This document shows, in pieces, positions 8,728-17,766 of a stretch of DNA of 64,000 nt. The stretch is taken from positions 1,229,290-1,293,289 of the forward strand of contig NZ_KI912267.1 of NCBI RefSeq assembly GCF_000235425.2. Direction: 5' to 3'. Under the pieces are notes generated by a model. That model ran no database searches and was not told the origin of the DNA. It saw nothing but the letters and a program-made list of their open reading frames with translations. Origin of the DNA: Pseudofrankia saprophytica (GTDB taxonomy: Bacteria; Actinomycetota; Actinomycetes; Frankiales; Frankiaceae). The first letter of the stretch is position 1. Every line of letters starts with the position of its first letter. Position numbers and translations under genes: made by a program.

Positions 8728-9162
8728 TCAGGGGCGAGCGCGCCGGATGAGGTCCAGGAAGAAGTCGTCAATCGCGTGAACAGTGCCCAGGAAGTCGTCG
8801 AGCTCGCTGGGCTTGCAGACGTACGCATTCGCGCGCAGGTCGTAGACGGCTGACACGTCGTCGGGCGCGTCGGAGGTCGTCAGCACCACGACCGGGATCA
8901 TCCGCAGCTCCGGATCGCTCTTGATCGCGGCGAGCGTCTCCCGGCCGTCCATCCGAGGCATGTTCAGATCAAGAATGATCAGATCCGGCCGGCGGCGGGC
9001 GGGGTCTCGCAGGTAGGCCATCGCGTCGACCCCGTCGGACACCATCTGCAGGTCCTGGCCGAGGCCCCGGACCAGGAAGGCTTCCTCGATGAGCAGGGCG
9101 TCACCCAGGTCGTCCTCGGCAAGCAGGACGGTGTAGGGCCGGCTGGGGGCGGCGGCAGCCAT
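8728..9162 (-). CDS. stand-alone response regulator receiver protein
   Basis: 144 residues consisting only of a receiver domain. Acidic pocket AEDDLGDALLIEEA, phospho-acceptor Asp in LIILDLNMPRMDG, the switch Thr/Ser in VVVLTTSDAPDD, and the conserved Lys in AYVCKPSELDDF are all present. The extended insert after the acidic pocket and the motif 'KPSELDDFLGTVHAIDDFF' match the Rcp1-like group that pairs with phytochrome-type or hybrid histidine kinases. There is no output domain, so it would act by protein contact. No histidine kinase is next to it. A GTG one codon upstream is an alternative start. Confidence 0.93.
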   Translation of the reverse strand: MAAAAPSRPYTVLLAEDDLGDALLIEEAFLVRGLGQDLQMVSDGVDAMAYLRDPARRRPDLIILDLNMPRMDGRETLAAIKSDPELRMIPVVVLTTSDAPDDVSAVYDLRANAYVCKPSELDDFLGTVHAIDDFFLDLIRRARP

Positions 9163-9344
9163 CACCAGGCATCTCCACAGGTCGTTGGACGTCTCGTGGA
9201 AACCCCGAGCACCTCGCCATCGTCGCACATCACGACAATCCGCCACCGACGGTCGACGCCGGATCATCCGCGGCCCTGGCGCCCGATCTCGGCGGGCGGG
9301 CCGCACCGGGCCCGCGGGGTCTGGTGCGGCCCGCCTGGTGCTGG

Positions 9345-10748
9345 CTACGCCGCCGGCGGGATGTTCTGGTTGATGTGGAAGGTGTTGTCCGGGTCGTAGC
9401 GGCGCTTGACCTCGGTGAGACGGCGGTAGTTGCCGCGGTAGGACGCGCGGACCCGGTCGTCGCCCTCGTCCATGAGGAAGTTGACGTAGGCCCCGCCGGC
9501 CGAGCTGGGGTGCAGGTCGGTCCAGTAGTCGCGGGCCCAGCCCGAGATCAGGTCGGCGTTCGCCGGGTCGGGGTCGACGCCGACGATGACGCCGGCCCAG
9601 CCGCCGTCGCGGTAGGCGAACGCGGTCGACTCGACGGGTACCCGGGCCGCGGCACCGTCGATCGGGTAGAGGTGCATGGTGGAGTGCCCGGTGGGCAGCC
9701 GGGAGCCGAACGAGGAGTGCACGTCGATCGCGGCGTCGGTGATCTCGGTGAAGAAGTCCGCGCGCCAGTACCACTGCAGCCCGGCCGGGTAGAGGCCGTC
9801 GAAGGCGCTCTGCAGGGCGGTGAACGGCATCGGCGCCAGCCCGACCAGCAGCGGCGATCCGAACGACCGGATCGGCTCGAGGATCTCCTCCGCCCGGTCG
9901 TGCGGACCGGTGTAGCACCAGACGATCGCGCAGGCCTTGCTGCCCCACAGGTGCTCCGGGAACGGGGGCGCCGGCGGGATGGTGATCAGGCCGAGCCAGC
10001 CGCTGAGCTCCTCGGGAAGCGCGGGCACCAGTTCCCGGTACCAGCGCATCACCTGGGCGGTGTCCGCGAAGTCGTAGAGGACCGGCCCGCCGATGACGGT
10101 GCCGCCCTCGCCGAGGTCGTGGCACCGGAACGTGAACGAGGTGACGATGCCGAAGTTCCCGCCGCCGCCGCGCAGCGCCCAGAACAGGTCCGGGTGCGAA
10201 CGCTCGTCGGCGGTGACGAAGCCGCCGTCGGCCAGGACGACGTCGGCGGAGAGCAGGTTGTCGATGGTGAGGCCGAACCGCCGGGTCAGGTAGCCGATCC
10301 CGCCGCCCAGGGTGAGGCCGGCGACTCCGGTCGAGGCAAGGAACCCGGACGGGGTGGCCATCCCGAAGCCGACCGTGGCGTGGTCGACGTCGCCCCAGGT
10401 ACATCCCGCGTCCACCCGGACCGTTCTGGCTCGCGGGTCGACCGTCGTGCCGCGCATGGCGGACAGGTCGACGACGAGCGCGTCGTCCCAGACGCCCAGT
10501 CCGGCGGCGTTGTGACCGCCGCCGCGCACCGCGAGAGTGACGCCGTGGGCGCGGGCGAAACGGACGCAGGCGATGACGTCCACGGTGTCCCGGCAACGGG
10601 CGATGGCTGCCGGGCGCCGGTCGATCATGGCGTTGTAGACCGCGCGCGCGTCGTCGTACCCGGGGTCGTCCGGGGTGATCAGCTCTCCGCGGAGCGCGGC
10701 GGCGAGCTCGGTGAAGGGAAGAAGGCGAACATCGATGGCCGTGGGCAT
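9345..10748 (-). CDS. FAD-linked oxidoreductase, berberine-bridge-enzyme type
   Basis: 467 residues. The PCMH FAD-binding domain runs from about 35 to 210, with the FAD-linking His79 in RGGGHNAAG and the pyrophosphate loop TLGGGIGYLTRRFG. The C-terminal BBE motif is clear (RYDPDNTFHINQNIPP). In bicovalent members a Cys precedes the Gly-rich loop; here that place reads ASTGVAG, so only the His linkage is expected. Members oxidise sugars, alkaloids or secondary metabolites with O2 and lack a signal peptide here, so it is cytosolic. It stands next to the SARP-type regulator gene, read in the same direction but with a 221-base gap. Confidence 0.92.
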   Translation of the reverse strand: MPTAIDVRLLPFTELAAALRGELITPDDPGYDDARAVYNAMIDRRPAAIARCRDTVDVIACVRFARAHGVTLAVRGGGHNAAGLGVWDDALVVDLSAMRGTTVDPRARTVRVDAGCTWGDVDHATVGFGMATPSGFLASTGVAGLTLGGGIGYLTRRFGLTIDNLLSADVVLADGGFVTADERSHPDLFWALRGGGGNFGIVTSFTFRCHDLGEGGTVIGGPVLYDFADTAQVMRWYRELVPALPEELSGWLGLITIPPAPPFPEHLWGSKACAIVWCYTGPHDRAEEILEPIRSFGSPLLVGLAPMPFTALQSAFDGLYPAGLQWYWRADFFTEITDAAIDVHSSFGSRLPTGHSTMHLYPIDGAAARVPVESTAFAYRDGGWAGVIVGVDPDPANADLISGWARDYWTDLHPSSAGGAYVNFLMDEGDDRVRASYRGNYRRLTEVKRRYDPDNTFHINQNIPPAA

Positions 10749-10893
10749 CCTGGCTCCTCGTCGCGTTGTTGATCAACACGACTGAGGCTAGGTGGCGGGC
10801 GTTCGGGGACCGTTCGGCTCGGGCGTTCGGTCGCGCACGCGACATCGCCCGGCGGTCGACCGCCGGTCACGCCCGGGCCGGGCCGGCCCTCGA

Positions 10894-10978
10894 TTCCTTG
10901 GTCCCGGACGCTCTTCGGTCCCGGACACTCTTCGGTCACGAGCGCCCTTCGATCACGAGTCCTCTTCGGTCACGCGGG
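10894..10978. repeat. five imperfect 17-bp tandem repeats
   Basis: Units start at 10894, 10911, 10928, 10945 and 10962. The consensus is near CTCTTCGGTCACGAGCG; the first is the most degraded. The last unit runs over the stop codon of the SARP-type regulator (10970-10972), so repeat growth or loss changes its 3' end. No function is evident. Confidence 0.8.
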
Positions 10979-13900
10979 CAGACGCGCGCCGATGAGTTCC
11001 AGATCCTCGGTGCACCGGCGCAGCAACGCGAGGCTGCCGTGCGTGGTCGCCATCCGGGCAGCCCCGAGCAGCCGGGACCTGGCGGTTTCCCGACGGTCGT
11101 CGTACCCCGCCCGCAGCCGGAGCACCTCCGGCAGCCACCACACCTCGCCGCGGGTCCTCGCGTTCACGATCGCGGCGTCCAGCGTGGAGCGGGCGGCGTC
11201 GGCCTGATCGGCCCGGGCGTACAGGTCCGCCAGCAACGCCAGCCAGTACGGCATCCGGGCCAGGGCACCCTCCGCCTTCAGGTTGGCCACGCCGCGCCGG
11301 GCGAGCTCCAGACCGTCCTGGCCACCGAGGTGCCAGCCGCGCAGGACCAGCGCCCACTCCCGGTAGTAGCCGAACCCGTAGCGTTGGCAAAGATCTTCCA
11401 GTTCGGCGGCCGCGGTCGGCAACTGCTCGGTGTTCCCGCACAGCTGGCTGGTGAACGCCTCGTATGCCAGGGCCATGGCCAGGCTGTAGGGATGGTCCGG
11501 GACCGACCGCGCCAGCGTGACCGCGTCCTGGCATCGGCTCCAGGCGGTCACCGGGTCGCCGAGCAGCCAGTGCGCGTGGGCCTCGAACGCCGCGGAGTGG
11601 ACGTCCGGGCGCGTACCGATGGTCAGCCACACCGGGTGCGCCTGCGCGGCCGCCATTTCGAACTGCCGCAGCGAGTGGGCCGGCTCGCCCATGCACAGCA
11701 GCGAACCGGCGACCGCGAAGTGCGCGGCGCCCGCGAACGACGATCCCGGCCGGGCCAGGGACAGCGCCCGGGTACCGGCCGTGTGGCTCTCGGTCATGCG
11801 GCCCTGAACGAATGTCGAGGCCCACAGCGCGACGAGGCCGCTGAGGAGGGAATCGTCGCGGCCCAGGGACTCCGCGAGCGCGATCGAACGCACGTGCAGG
11901 TCGTGCAGCGACCCGTAGGCGTATCCCCGCCAGGCGTTCAACGGCGCGGCCATGGCCTCCAGCAGGTCCAGCTCACGCCGGTCACGGTCGCGGGACTCCG
12001 GCTGCGCGCGGACGATCACGAGCGCGGCGTCGAGCAGGCGCACCGCCTCGGCGTGGGCGAAGACCCCGGAGGCGGTCCCCGCCGCCTGCCGGTAGTAGCC
12101 CACCGCCCGGTCCGCCCGGCCCGCGCGCGCGTGCTGCTCCGCGAGCTGCGAGGCCACCGGTTCCAGATCATCGGCGTGCAGGAGCTCCAAGGCCTGGGCC
12201 AGGCGACGGTGCCACAGCCACCGCCGAGCCGGAGCGGCGCTGGCGTACGCGGCGCCACGGAGCAGGTCGTGGGCGAAGTCGTAGCCGTCCGCGCTCTGCC
12301 GCAGGATCCGGCGGCGCCACAGCTCGTCCACCGCGCAGACCACGGCGTCCAGGTCCAGGTCACTGGCCTCGGCGAGCAGTTCCAGGCTGAAGTCGCGGCC
12401 CACGGCCGCGGCCAGACCGGCGATCTCCTGGGCCGCGGCTCCGGCCTGTGCCAGACGGTCGCGAAGGACCAGGGCCAGGTCTGCGGTCGGCAGCGGTGAC
12501 GCGCCGGTGGTGGCCACCGCGCGCATCGCTTCGATCACGTGCAGCGGGTAGCCGCCGGTGGCCGCCTGCAGCAGGCCACGCTCGGCCGGGGTGTACGTCC
12601 GGCCGCTCGTCACCTCGGCCAGCCGAACCGTGTCCTCCTGCCGCAGCGGGTCGAGCGGGATCTCCGTGAGCAGCTCGGCGGCCCGCATCCGGCCCAGCCA
12701 GTCCCTCAGCTCGGGTTCGCGGTCCAGGCTGTCGGCGCGCAGCGTTGCCACCACCAGGACCGGCGCGTCGCCGGCCAGGCCGAGGAACCTGGTCAGGAAC
12801 GCCAACGTCTCGTGATCGCACCACTGCAGGTTGTCCAGGACCAGCAGGGTCGGACGGCCCACCACGAGCAGCGCCCGGGCCAGACCCTCGAAGAACCGGT
12901 GACGCTGCCAGGCGGGGGAACCTCCGGCCTGCCCGGCCGGCTCCGCCCGCCCGGCGGTGGAGGGAACGAGCCGGTCGACCTCGTCCCGCCATACCGGCTC
13001 GAGCCTGTTCCCGGAAGCACCCACGACCGGGCTACGCAGCCAGTCCGCCACCGGTGCCAGCGCCAGCCGGCCCGAGGTGCCGAAGCACTGACTACTGGCC
13101 ACCACGGCACCCGTCCGCGCGGTGAGCGCGACGAGCTCGGTCACCAGCCGGGTCTTTCCGACGCCGGCATCGCCGCGCACGACGGCCAGGCGAGCGCCGC
13201 CGCCCGCCGCGGTCCGCCAGGCCTGGCGCAGCTCCCCGAACTCCCGGTCGCGGCCGACCAGAGCCACCTCCACCGCGCCGGCGGTGGGGCCGGCCAGGGA
13301 CGCCGCCGCCGAGTCGTGGCCCTGGTCCCGCCCCTGATCCCGGCCCTGATCCTGGTCATGCTGGCCCTGGACCTGCTGGCCGCGCATGATTCGCCCCAGC
13401 GTGGCGCGCAGCGCGGGGCCCGGGGTGACTCCCAGGTCCCGCTCCAGCAGGGCCGAGCATCGGTGGTACGTGCTGACCGCGCCCGCCCGGTCACCAGCCT
13501 CGGCCAGCACCTCCATCAGCACCTGGTAGCCGGTCTCGTCCAGCGGTTCCAACCCGATCAGCCGGCGGGCCGCCTCGGTGGCGCCGCGGGTGTCACCAAG
13601 CTGCCGGGTGGCCCGGCAGGCCAGCGTGCACAGCTCCACGCATTGCCGGTGCAGGTCCGCGCGGGCCGGCGCCACCCATTCCTCGTCGATGCCAGGCAGG
13701 AACTCCCCGCCATAGTGGCGCAGGGCCGCGTCCACGTGCGGCAGCGCGGCACCGAGGCCGATCGCCGTCAGCGCGTCCAGCGCCTCGCGGCGTTCGGCGT
13801 CGAAGACGCGCAGATCCACGGTCACGCCAGCGGTGTCCCGCCACAGCAGGGCCTGCGCGGACACCTCCACGCACGGCTCGCCGCCGAGCACCCGGCGCAG

Positions 13901-14113
13901 CCCGTGCAGCTCGCGACGCAGGTTCGTCAGGGCCTGCCCATCGGTCGAGTCCGGCCAGAACATCCCCGCCAGCCGCTGCCGGGACTGCGGCCGACCCGGG
14001 TTCAGCGCAAGGCACGCGAGCAACGCCACGATCCGCGAGGACCTGGTCCGCACCTCACCCGATGCGACGTCGGTGACAGAGCGGTCACCGAGCAGGGCAA
14101 CCCGGACCGGCAT
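10970..14113 (-). CDS. SARP-type regulator with AAA ATPase and TPR-like region
   Basis: 1047 residues, an AfsR/large-SARP layout. Residues 1-90 are an OmpR-like winged helix (MPVRVALLGDRSV..RSSRIVALLACLAL); 95-250 the bacterial transcriptional activation domain; then a Gln/Asp/Gly/Arg repeat linker (QDQGRDQGRDQGHD). The ATPase starts at LVGRDREFGELRQAW, with Walker A GDAGVGKT and Walker B LLVLDNLQWCD. The C-terminal half is helical and TPR-like, with many Ala-rich repeats. Such proteins activate secondary-metabolite or catabolic operons. The ATG at 14113 is favoured over 14146 because GGAGGGG lies eight bases upstream. No biosynthetic cluster is recognisable beside it. Confidence 0.92.
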   Translation of the reverse strand: MPVRVALLGDRSVTDVASGEVRTRSSRIVALLACLALNPGRPQSRQRLAGMFWPDSTDGQALTNLRRELHGLRRVLGGEPCVEVSAQALLWRDTAGVTVDLRVFDAERREALDALTAIGLGAALPHVDAALRHYGGEFLPGIDEEWVAPARADLHRQCVELCTLACRATRQLGDTRGATEAARRLIGLEPLDETGYQVLMEVLAEAGDRAGAVSTYHRCSALLERDLGVTPGPALRATLGRIMRGQQVQGQHDQDQGRDQGRDQGHDSAAASLAGPTAGAVEVALVGRDREFGELRQAWRTAAGGGARLAVVRGDAGVGKTRLVTELVALTARTGAVVASSQCFGTSGRLALAPVADWLRSPVVGASGNRLEPVWRDEVDRLVPSTAGRAEPAGQAGGSPAWQRHRFFEGLARALLVVGRPTLLVLDNLQWCDHETLAFLTRFLGLAGDAPVLVVATLRADSLDREPELRDWLGRMRAAELLTEIPLDPLRQEDTVRLAEVTSGRTYTPAERGLLQAATGGYPLHVIEAMRAVATTGASPLPTADLALVLRDRLAQAGAAAQEIAGLAAAVGRDFSLELLAEASDLDLDAVVCAVDELWRRRILRQSADGYDFAHDLLRGAAYASAAPARRWLWHRRLAQALELLHADDLEPVASQLAEQHARAGRADRAVGYYRQAAGTASGVFAHAEAVRLLDAALVIVRAQPESRDRDRRELDLLEAMAAPLNAWRGYAYGSLHDLHVRSIALAESLGRDDSLLSGLVALWASTFVQGRMTESHTAGTRALSLARPGSSFAGAAHFAVAGSLLCMGEPAHSLRQFEMAAAQAHPVWLTIGTRPDVHSAAFEAHAHWLLGDPVTAWSRCQDAVTLARSVPDHPYSLAMALAYEAFTSQLCGNTEQLPTAAAELEDLCQRYGFGYYREWALVLRGWHLGGQDGLELARRGVANLKAEGALARMPYWLALLADLYARADQADAARSTLDAAIVNARTRGEVWWLPEVLRLRAGYDDRRETARSRLLGAARMATTHGSLALLRRCTEDLELIGARLPA

Positions 14114-14219
14114 CGGCGCCACCCCCTCCCAACCCGCGCACCCCACGGCCGCGGCGCCAACGGGCGAACCTCGCGCCGAGCAGGCCCGATGGCGGTGGCG
14201 ATGGAGATGGCCTCGGTAC

Positions 14220-14232
14220 CCGATTGAATCGG
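14220..14232. promoter_or_regulatory. 13-bp palindrome upstream of SARP gene
   Basis: CCGATT, a single G, AATCGG. It lies 107 bases upstream of the SARP-type gene start, in an AT-richer spot of the intergenic region. It could be an operator or a small hairpin; short symmetric sites like this also occur by chance. Confidence 0.3.
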
Positions 14233-14358
14233 CTGTGCCCGGCGACTCTCAAGAGCCCGTCGGCCGACGGACAGGTCCAGCCGAGCGCCACGGTGAACGC
14301 GGTTCGCGGAGGGCTTCTCGGCCTCGCCCTGACAGCTGGGCGCCCGCGCCCGCGCATG

Positions 14359-16128
14359 TCACGTCCGTCCCTGCCCCCGGGGCACCAGGCTGAGAACGGC
14401 GACGGCGGTGGCCGCGAGTGATGCGGCAGCGCAGAACCACCAGCCCGCGTGGAAGGCGGCGACGACCGTCCGTGCCGTCGGCGAGCCGATGACGGCGATC
14501 AGGATGGCGACGCCGAGCACGCTGGCGATCTGGCGGGCCATGTTCACCACCGCGCTGCCCGTCGCGAACCGGTCCGCTGGCAACGCGGACGTCGCCCCGG
14601 AGGTCAGCGTCGGCAGGGCGAGCCCGACTCCGAACCCGACGATCAGCAGACCAGGAAGCATCGACGTGGCGTAGTCATGGGTCAGTCCCGTCCGCAGGGC
14701 CCACCAGGCGGGTCCTGCGGCGAAGGCCAGCGTGCCGACAGCCGCGACCGGGCCGCTGCCGAACCGGTCGATCAGCCGGCCGGTGAGTGCCAACGCGACC
14801 GGCGGCACCATCGCGGGTCCGGGCGCGACGGCCAGCCCCACCAGCAGCGGCGACCAGCCCCAGGCGGCGTCCAGATAGGTCACGACCGACAGCAGCATCG
14901 CGGCGAAGGCCACGCTGAACAGCAGCAGCGCGAACACCGCCGGCCCGAATCCCGGCGCGCGCAGCACCGTCAGCTCCACCACCGGCGCCGGATGACGCGC
15001 CGAGCGCACGACGAACCCTGCCAGCGACGCCGCCGCCGCCACGAAGCTCCCGATCACCTTCACCGACGCCCAGCCCCACGACGGGGCCTGCACCAGGCCC
15101 AGCGCCAGCAGCGCGACACCGACGGTGAGCAGCAGGACTCCGAGGACGTCCGGGAACGGTCCGGAGGCGGTCTGACGCTGCCGCGGCAGGACCCGCGCCC
15201 CGGCCACCAACGCGACGACGCCGAAGGGCAGGTTGACCAGGAACACCCACCGCCAGTCCGCCTCGACGAGCAGCCCGCCGACGACCGGCCCCAACGCCGC
15301 CGCGAGCCCGCCGACGGCCGCCCAGCCACGCACCGCGGCCGGGCGCCGCTCGGGCGGAGTGACGGCGAGCAGCAGCGCCAGGCTGGTGGGGATCAGCGCC
15401 GCGGCTCCGACAGCCTGCGCCACCCGGGCCACGATCAGCATCGTCAGGTCGGAGCTGGCCGCGCAGGCGGCGCTCGCCGCCGTGAACAGCCCGAGGCCGA
15501 GGAGGAAGCCGTCGCGGTGCCCGTGCCGGTCCGCGAGGCGGCCCGCGGGCACCATCAGCGCCGCGAAGGCGATGGCGTAGCCGTTGAGTACCCAGGACAG
15601 CGTCGACAACTGGCCGCCGAGCGCGCGGTGGATGTCCGGGAACGCGACGTTGACGACGAACAGGTCCAGATTGGAGACGAAGACCGCGGCGCAGACGACG
15701 GCGAACACCATCCGCGCCCGTGGGTTCGCCGCCGGCCGGGCCGTCGGCGCGGCCGGGCCAATGCCGCCGGCCCATACACCCCCGACCATCATGGGCGGCA
15801 TCCCGACAGGCGACGGCAACATCACCGTCGTCGGCTCGCCGTCCGCGCCGCCACCCACCGTCGACCGACGACCGCCGGCCGGCCGCACCCACGGCGGCGG
15901 CGCGCCAGTGAACGGCGGCAATATCACTGTCTTCAGCTCGCCGTCCGCGCCGCCACCCACCGCCGACCCACGACCACCAGCCGGCCGCACCCACGGCGGC
16001 GGGGCGCCAACGGGCAGCGGCAGGTCCACCGTCGTCAGCTCGGGCTCTCCCGGCCGGCCCGACGGCATGGGAATGTCCGGCCGCCGCTGGCCGCTGGGAC
16101 GCCGCCCCGTCTCCACAGCTTCGTTCAT
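14359..16128 (-). CDS. MFS drug efflux protein, 14-helix EmrB/QacA type
   Basis: 589 residues from an ATG with GAGGAG six bases upstream. The first 140 residues are a Pro/Gly-rich cytoplasmic tail that contains a 34-residue unit repeated in tandem (core GAPPPWVRPAGGR). The membrane domain starts near ARMVFAVVCAAVFVSNLDLF, has the DHA2 motif C-like and motif A-like patterns (PAGRLADRHGHR), and about 14 hydrophobic segments. It would export drugs by proton antiport. A long gap with two inverted repeats separates it from the globin gene upstream, pointing to its own regulated promoter. Confidence 0.92.
   Translation of the reverse strand: MNEAVETGRRPSGQRRPDIPMPSGRPGEPELTTVDLPLPVGAPPPWVRPAGGRGSAVGGGADGELKTVILPPFTGAPPPWVRPAGGRRSTVGGGADGEPTTVMLPSPVGMPPMMVGGVWAGGIGPAAPTARPAANPRARMVFAVVCAAVFVSNLDLFVVNVAFPDIHRALGGQLSTLSWVLNGYAIAFAALMVPAGRLADRHGHRDGFLLGLGLFTAASAACAASSDLTMLIVARVAQAVGAAALIPTSLALLLAVTPPERRPAAVRGWAAVGGLAAALGPVVGGLLVEADWRWVFLVNLPFGVVALVAGARVLPRQRQTASGPFPDVLGVLLLTVGVALLALGLVQAPSWGWASVKVIGSFVAAAASLAGFVVRSARHPAPVVELTVLRAPGFGPAVFALLLFSVAFAAMLLSVVTYLDAAWGWSPLLVGLAVAPGPAMVPPVALALTGRLIDRFGSGPVAAVGTLAFAAGPAWWALRTGLTHDYATSMLPGLLIVGFGVGLALPTLTSGATSALPADRFATGSAVVNMARQIASVLGVAILIAVIGSPTARTVVAAFHAGWWFCAAASLAATAVAVLSLVPRGQGRT
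15835..16045. repeat. in-frame 102-bp tandem repeat in MFS N-terminus
   Basis: The same sequence recurs at 15835, 15937 and (partly) 16039, a period of exactly 102 bases or 34 codons. The second unit is nearly identical to the first over its Pro/Trp/Gly core, the third is truncated. Because the period is a multiple of three, the frame is kept. It looks like a recent duplication in a disordered tail. Confidence 0.85.
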
Positions 16129-16271
16129 CACGTTCTCCTCGCCCCCGAAACGCCCGGGCAGCCAGGACAACGCATTTCCGAGTCTGTCGCCGAACTCGGC
16201 AGCGGGGAACACAACCCCGCCGGTCTCCAGGAAGCCGCGCGCCGAGCCGGAAAGACTGGCCACAAACAGGA

Positions 16272-16297
16272 GCCGTCGACATGATCTAGTCGACGGC
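16272..16297. promoter_or_regulatory. inverted repeat, 9-bp arms, upstream of MFS gene
   Basis: GCCGTCGAC, eight-base spacer, GTCGACGGC. It lies 144 bases upstream of the MFS start, in a region of lower GC. It may be an operator or hairpin in the leader. Confidence 0.45.
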
Positions 16298-16304
16298 ACA
16301 CCTC

Positions 16305-16325
16305 TACCAGCAAGTATTACTGGTA
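16305..16325. promoter_or_regulatory. inverted repeat TACCAG-N9-CTGGTA upstream of MFS gene
   Basis: Perfect six-base arms around an AT-rich nine-base spacer (CAAGTATTA), about 177 bases upstream of the MFS start. Size and AT-rich centre resemble sites of TetR-like repressors that control efflux pumps, but no such regulator gene is adjacent. The rest of the gap up to 16596 shows nothing further. Confidence 0.4.
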
Positions 16326-16596
16326 AGCAGCCACCTGAAGCGATGACGACCAATACCAGACAGGGGCAGCCGGAAACCAGTTCGCCGACATACCCTGCGC
16401 AGACTCCCAGCGATTCTCGTCGACGAACCGGCGGGATGTCAGCCCTGCCCTCGGAACATACATTCCAAGAACCAGGAGACCGGTCCACCGCCCGACCGAA
16501 CACCGGCAGCGGCACCCGCGGCGACGACACCATCGCCCTGGATCAGGACGGTCCGCATCGGTCGATCGCGTCGTGCCGGGGGTTGGCGGCGCGAGG

Positions 16597-17046
16597 TCAG
16601 TGGACGAGGCCCTGGTGTCCCCATCGCGGGGTGGGGCCGGGGTCGCCCAGGTCGGTCCCGACGGGGTTCTGTGAGACGTCCTGGGCGATGGCGGTACCCC
16701 AGTCGAAGTACTCCATGAGCGTCGCGGCCAGCTCCGGCCGGCCGGGTAGCACCTCGTGGATCGCGTCGGCCATCAGTTTCAGCCAGCGCTGCCGGTGTTC
16801 GTCGGTGATCCCGAGCCCGAGGTGGCTGCGCAGCAGGGCCTGGTGGCCGCCGAGGCGGGCCGAGAAATCCGTTGGCCCGTCGAACACCTCCGCCAGCCAG
16901 ACGGCCACGTGCTCAAGGTGGGTGGGGGTGAAGTGCGCGAACACGGGTGCGAGCAGCTCGTCCGCGAGCACTCGGTCGTAGAACGCCGCGGACAGGCGCC
17001 GCAGGCCGTCGAGGCCGCCCACGTCGTCGTAGAGCGAGGAACTCAC
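16597..17046 (-). CDS. truncated haemoglobin, group II type
   Basis: 149 residues of 2-over-2 globin fold. The opening SLYDDVGGLDGLRRLSAAFYD gives Phe22/Tyr23 at the B9/B10 region; the likely proximal haem ligand is His75 in LLRSHLGLGI; Trp116 in EYFDWGTA matches the conserved G8 Trp of groups II and III. Members bind O2 and NO and are thought to detoxify NO or aid respiration at low oxygen. Cytosolic, no tail beyond about 25 unstructured residues. It is the first gene on this strand before the MFS gene, but 468 bases separate them, so a shared transcript is uncertain. Confidence 0.9.
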   Translation of the reverse strand: MSSSLYDDVGGLDGLRRLSAAFYDRVLADELLAPVFAHFTPTHLEHVAVWLAEVFDGPTDFSARLGGHQALLRSHLGLGITDEHRQRWLKLMADAIHEVLPGRPELAATLMEYFDWGTAIAQDVSQNPVGTDLGDPGPTPRWGHQGLVH

Positions 17047-17193
17047 GATGATCTCCCGAGGTTGGGACGGTGCGGCACCCAGGCCTCCACCATCCCAGAC
17101 CTCGGTTTCACCAGGCCGGCCTCCGACATGCTTGTGCCGAGGGCGAACGTCCAGCTCCTGGTTCCGGGACGGGTCCGCGGTTGGGTCGTGGAC

Positions 17194-17766
17194 CTAGTGC
17201 TGACCGACGGTGACAGCGGTCAGGCGCCGGCGAGGTGTCACCTGGCGGCCGGGCCGCCCGCTCAGGCGTGGCTGCCCGAGGCCGGGGCCGGGCTGGACGT
17301 TCTCGGTGGTCCAGAACGCCTGCGGGGCCAGTTCGGTGACGTCGGCGAGCAGCGCGACGCGGGCGCGGGGGTCGACGACGATCTGCAGGAGGTGCACGAC
17401 GCCGTTCTCGGAGCGGCCTTCGTAGGAGGTCACCGGCCAGCCCCGGGCGCGTAGCTGACTGTCCAGTTCAGGCTGTCGGGTGAGGACGTTGACGCCGACG
17501 GCCTCGGCGGTGAACCGATTTCCGACGGTCACCCCGATGAGGACCCCGCCGCCGACCCCGAGGGCGTAGGCGGCCACGGTGAGCGGGTCCTGGACGTAGG
17601 CGACGACCTGCGCGATGGCGGTGATCTGCAGGATGGCGCCGATGATGCCCAGCACGGTCGGGAGACCCTTGGCACCACGGCCGGTCAGAATCACCCGCCA
17701 TTGCCACAGCCCGACCTCGGTGATCACCAGGACCATGATGACCAGCGGCCGCAGGGAGCCGGTCAT
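17194..17766 (-). CDS. UPF0316 / DUF5698 membrane protein
   Basis: 190 residues. Three hydrophobic segments (about 6-24, 35-58, 62-82) with RVILTGRGAKGLPTVLGIIG and 'YALGVGGGVLIGVTVGNRF' are typical of the DUF5698 membrane domain. The cytoplasmic part (about 85-150) matches the DUF2179-like domain. The final 40 residues are basic and unstructured. Family function is not established. Its ATG overlaps the stop of the upstream 129-residue gene as ATGA, a strong sign of translational coupling. Confidence 0.85.
   Translation of the reverse strand: MTGSLRPLVIMVLVITEVGLWQWRVILTGRGAKGLPTVLGIIGAILQITAIAQVVAYVQDPLTVAAYALGVGGGVLIGVTVGNRFTAEAVGVNVLTRQPELDSQLRARGWPVTSYEGRSENGVVHLLQIVVDPRARVALLADVTELAPQAFWTTENVQPGPGLGQPRLSGRPGRQVTPRRRLTAVTVGQH

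Noticed and set aside
14449..16284. Long plus-strand frame opposite the MFS gene
   Set aside because: A shadow of the high-GC codon pattern of the real gene, giving an Arg/Gln/Pro-rich sequence without domains.
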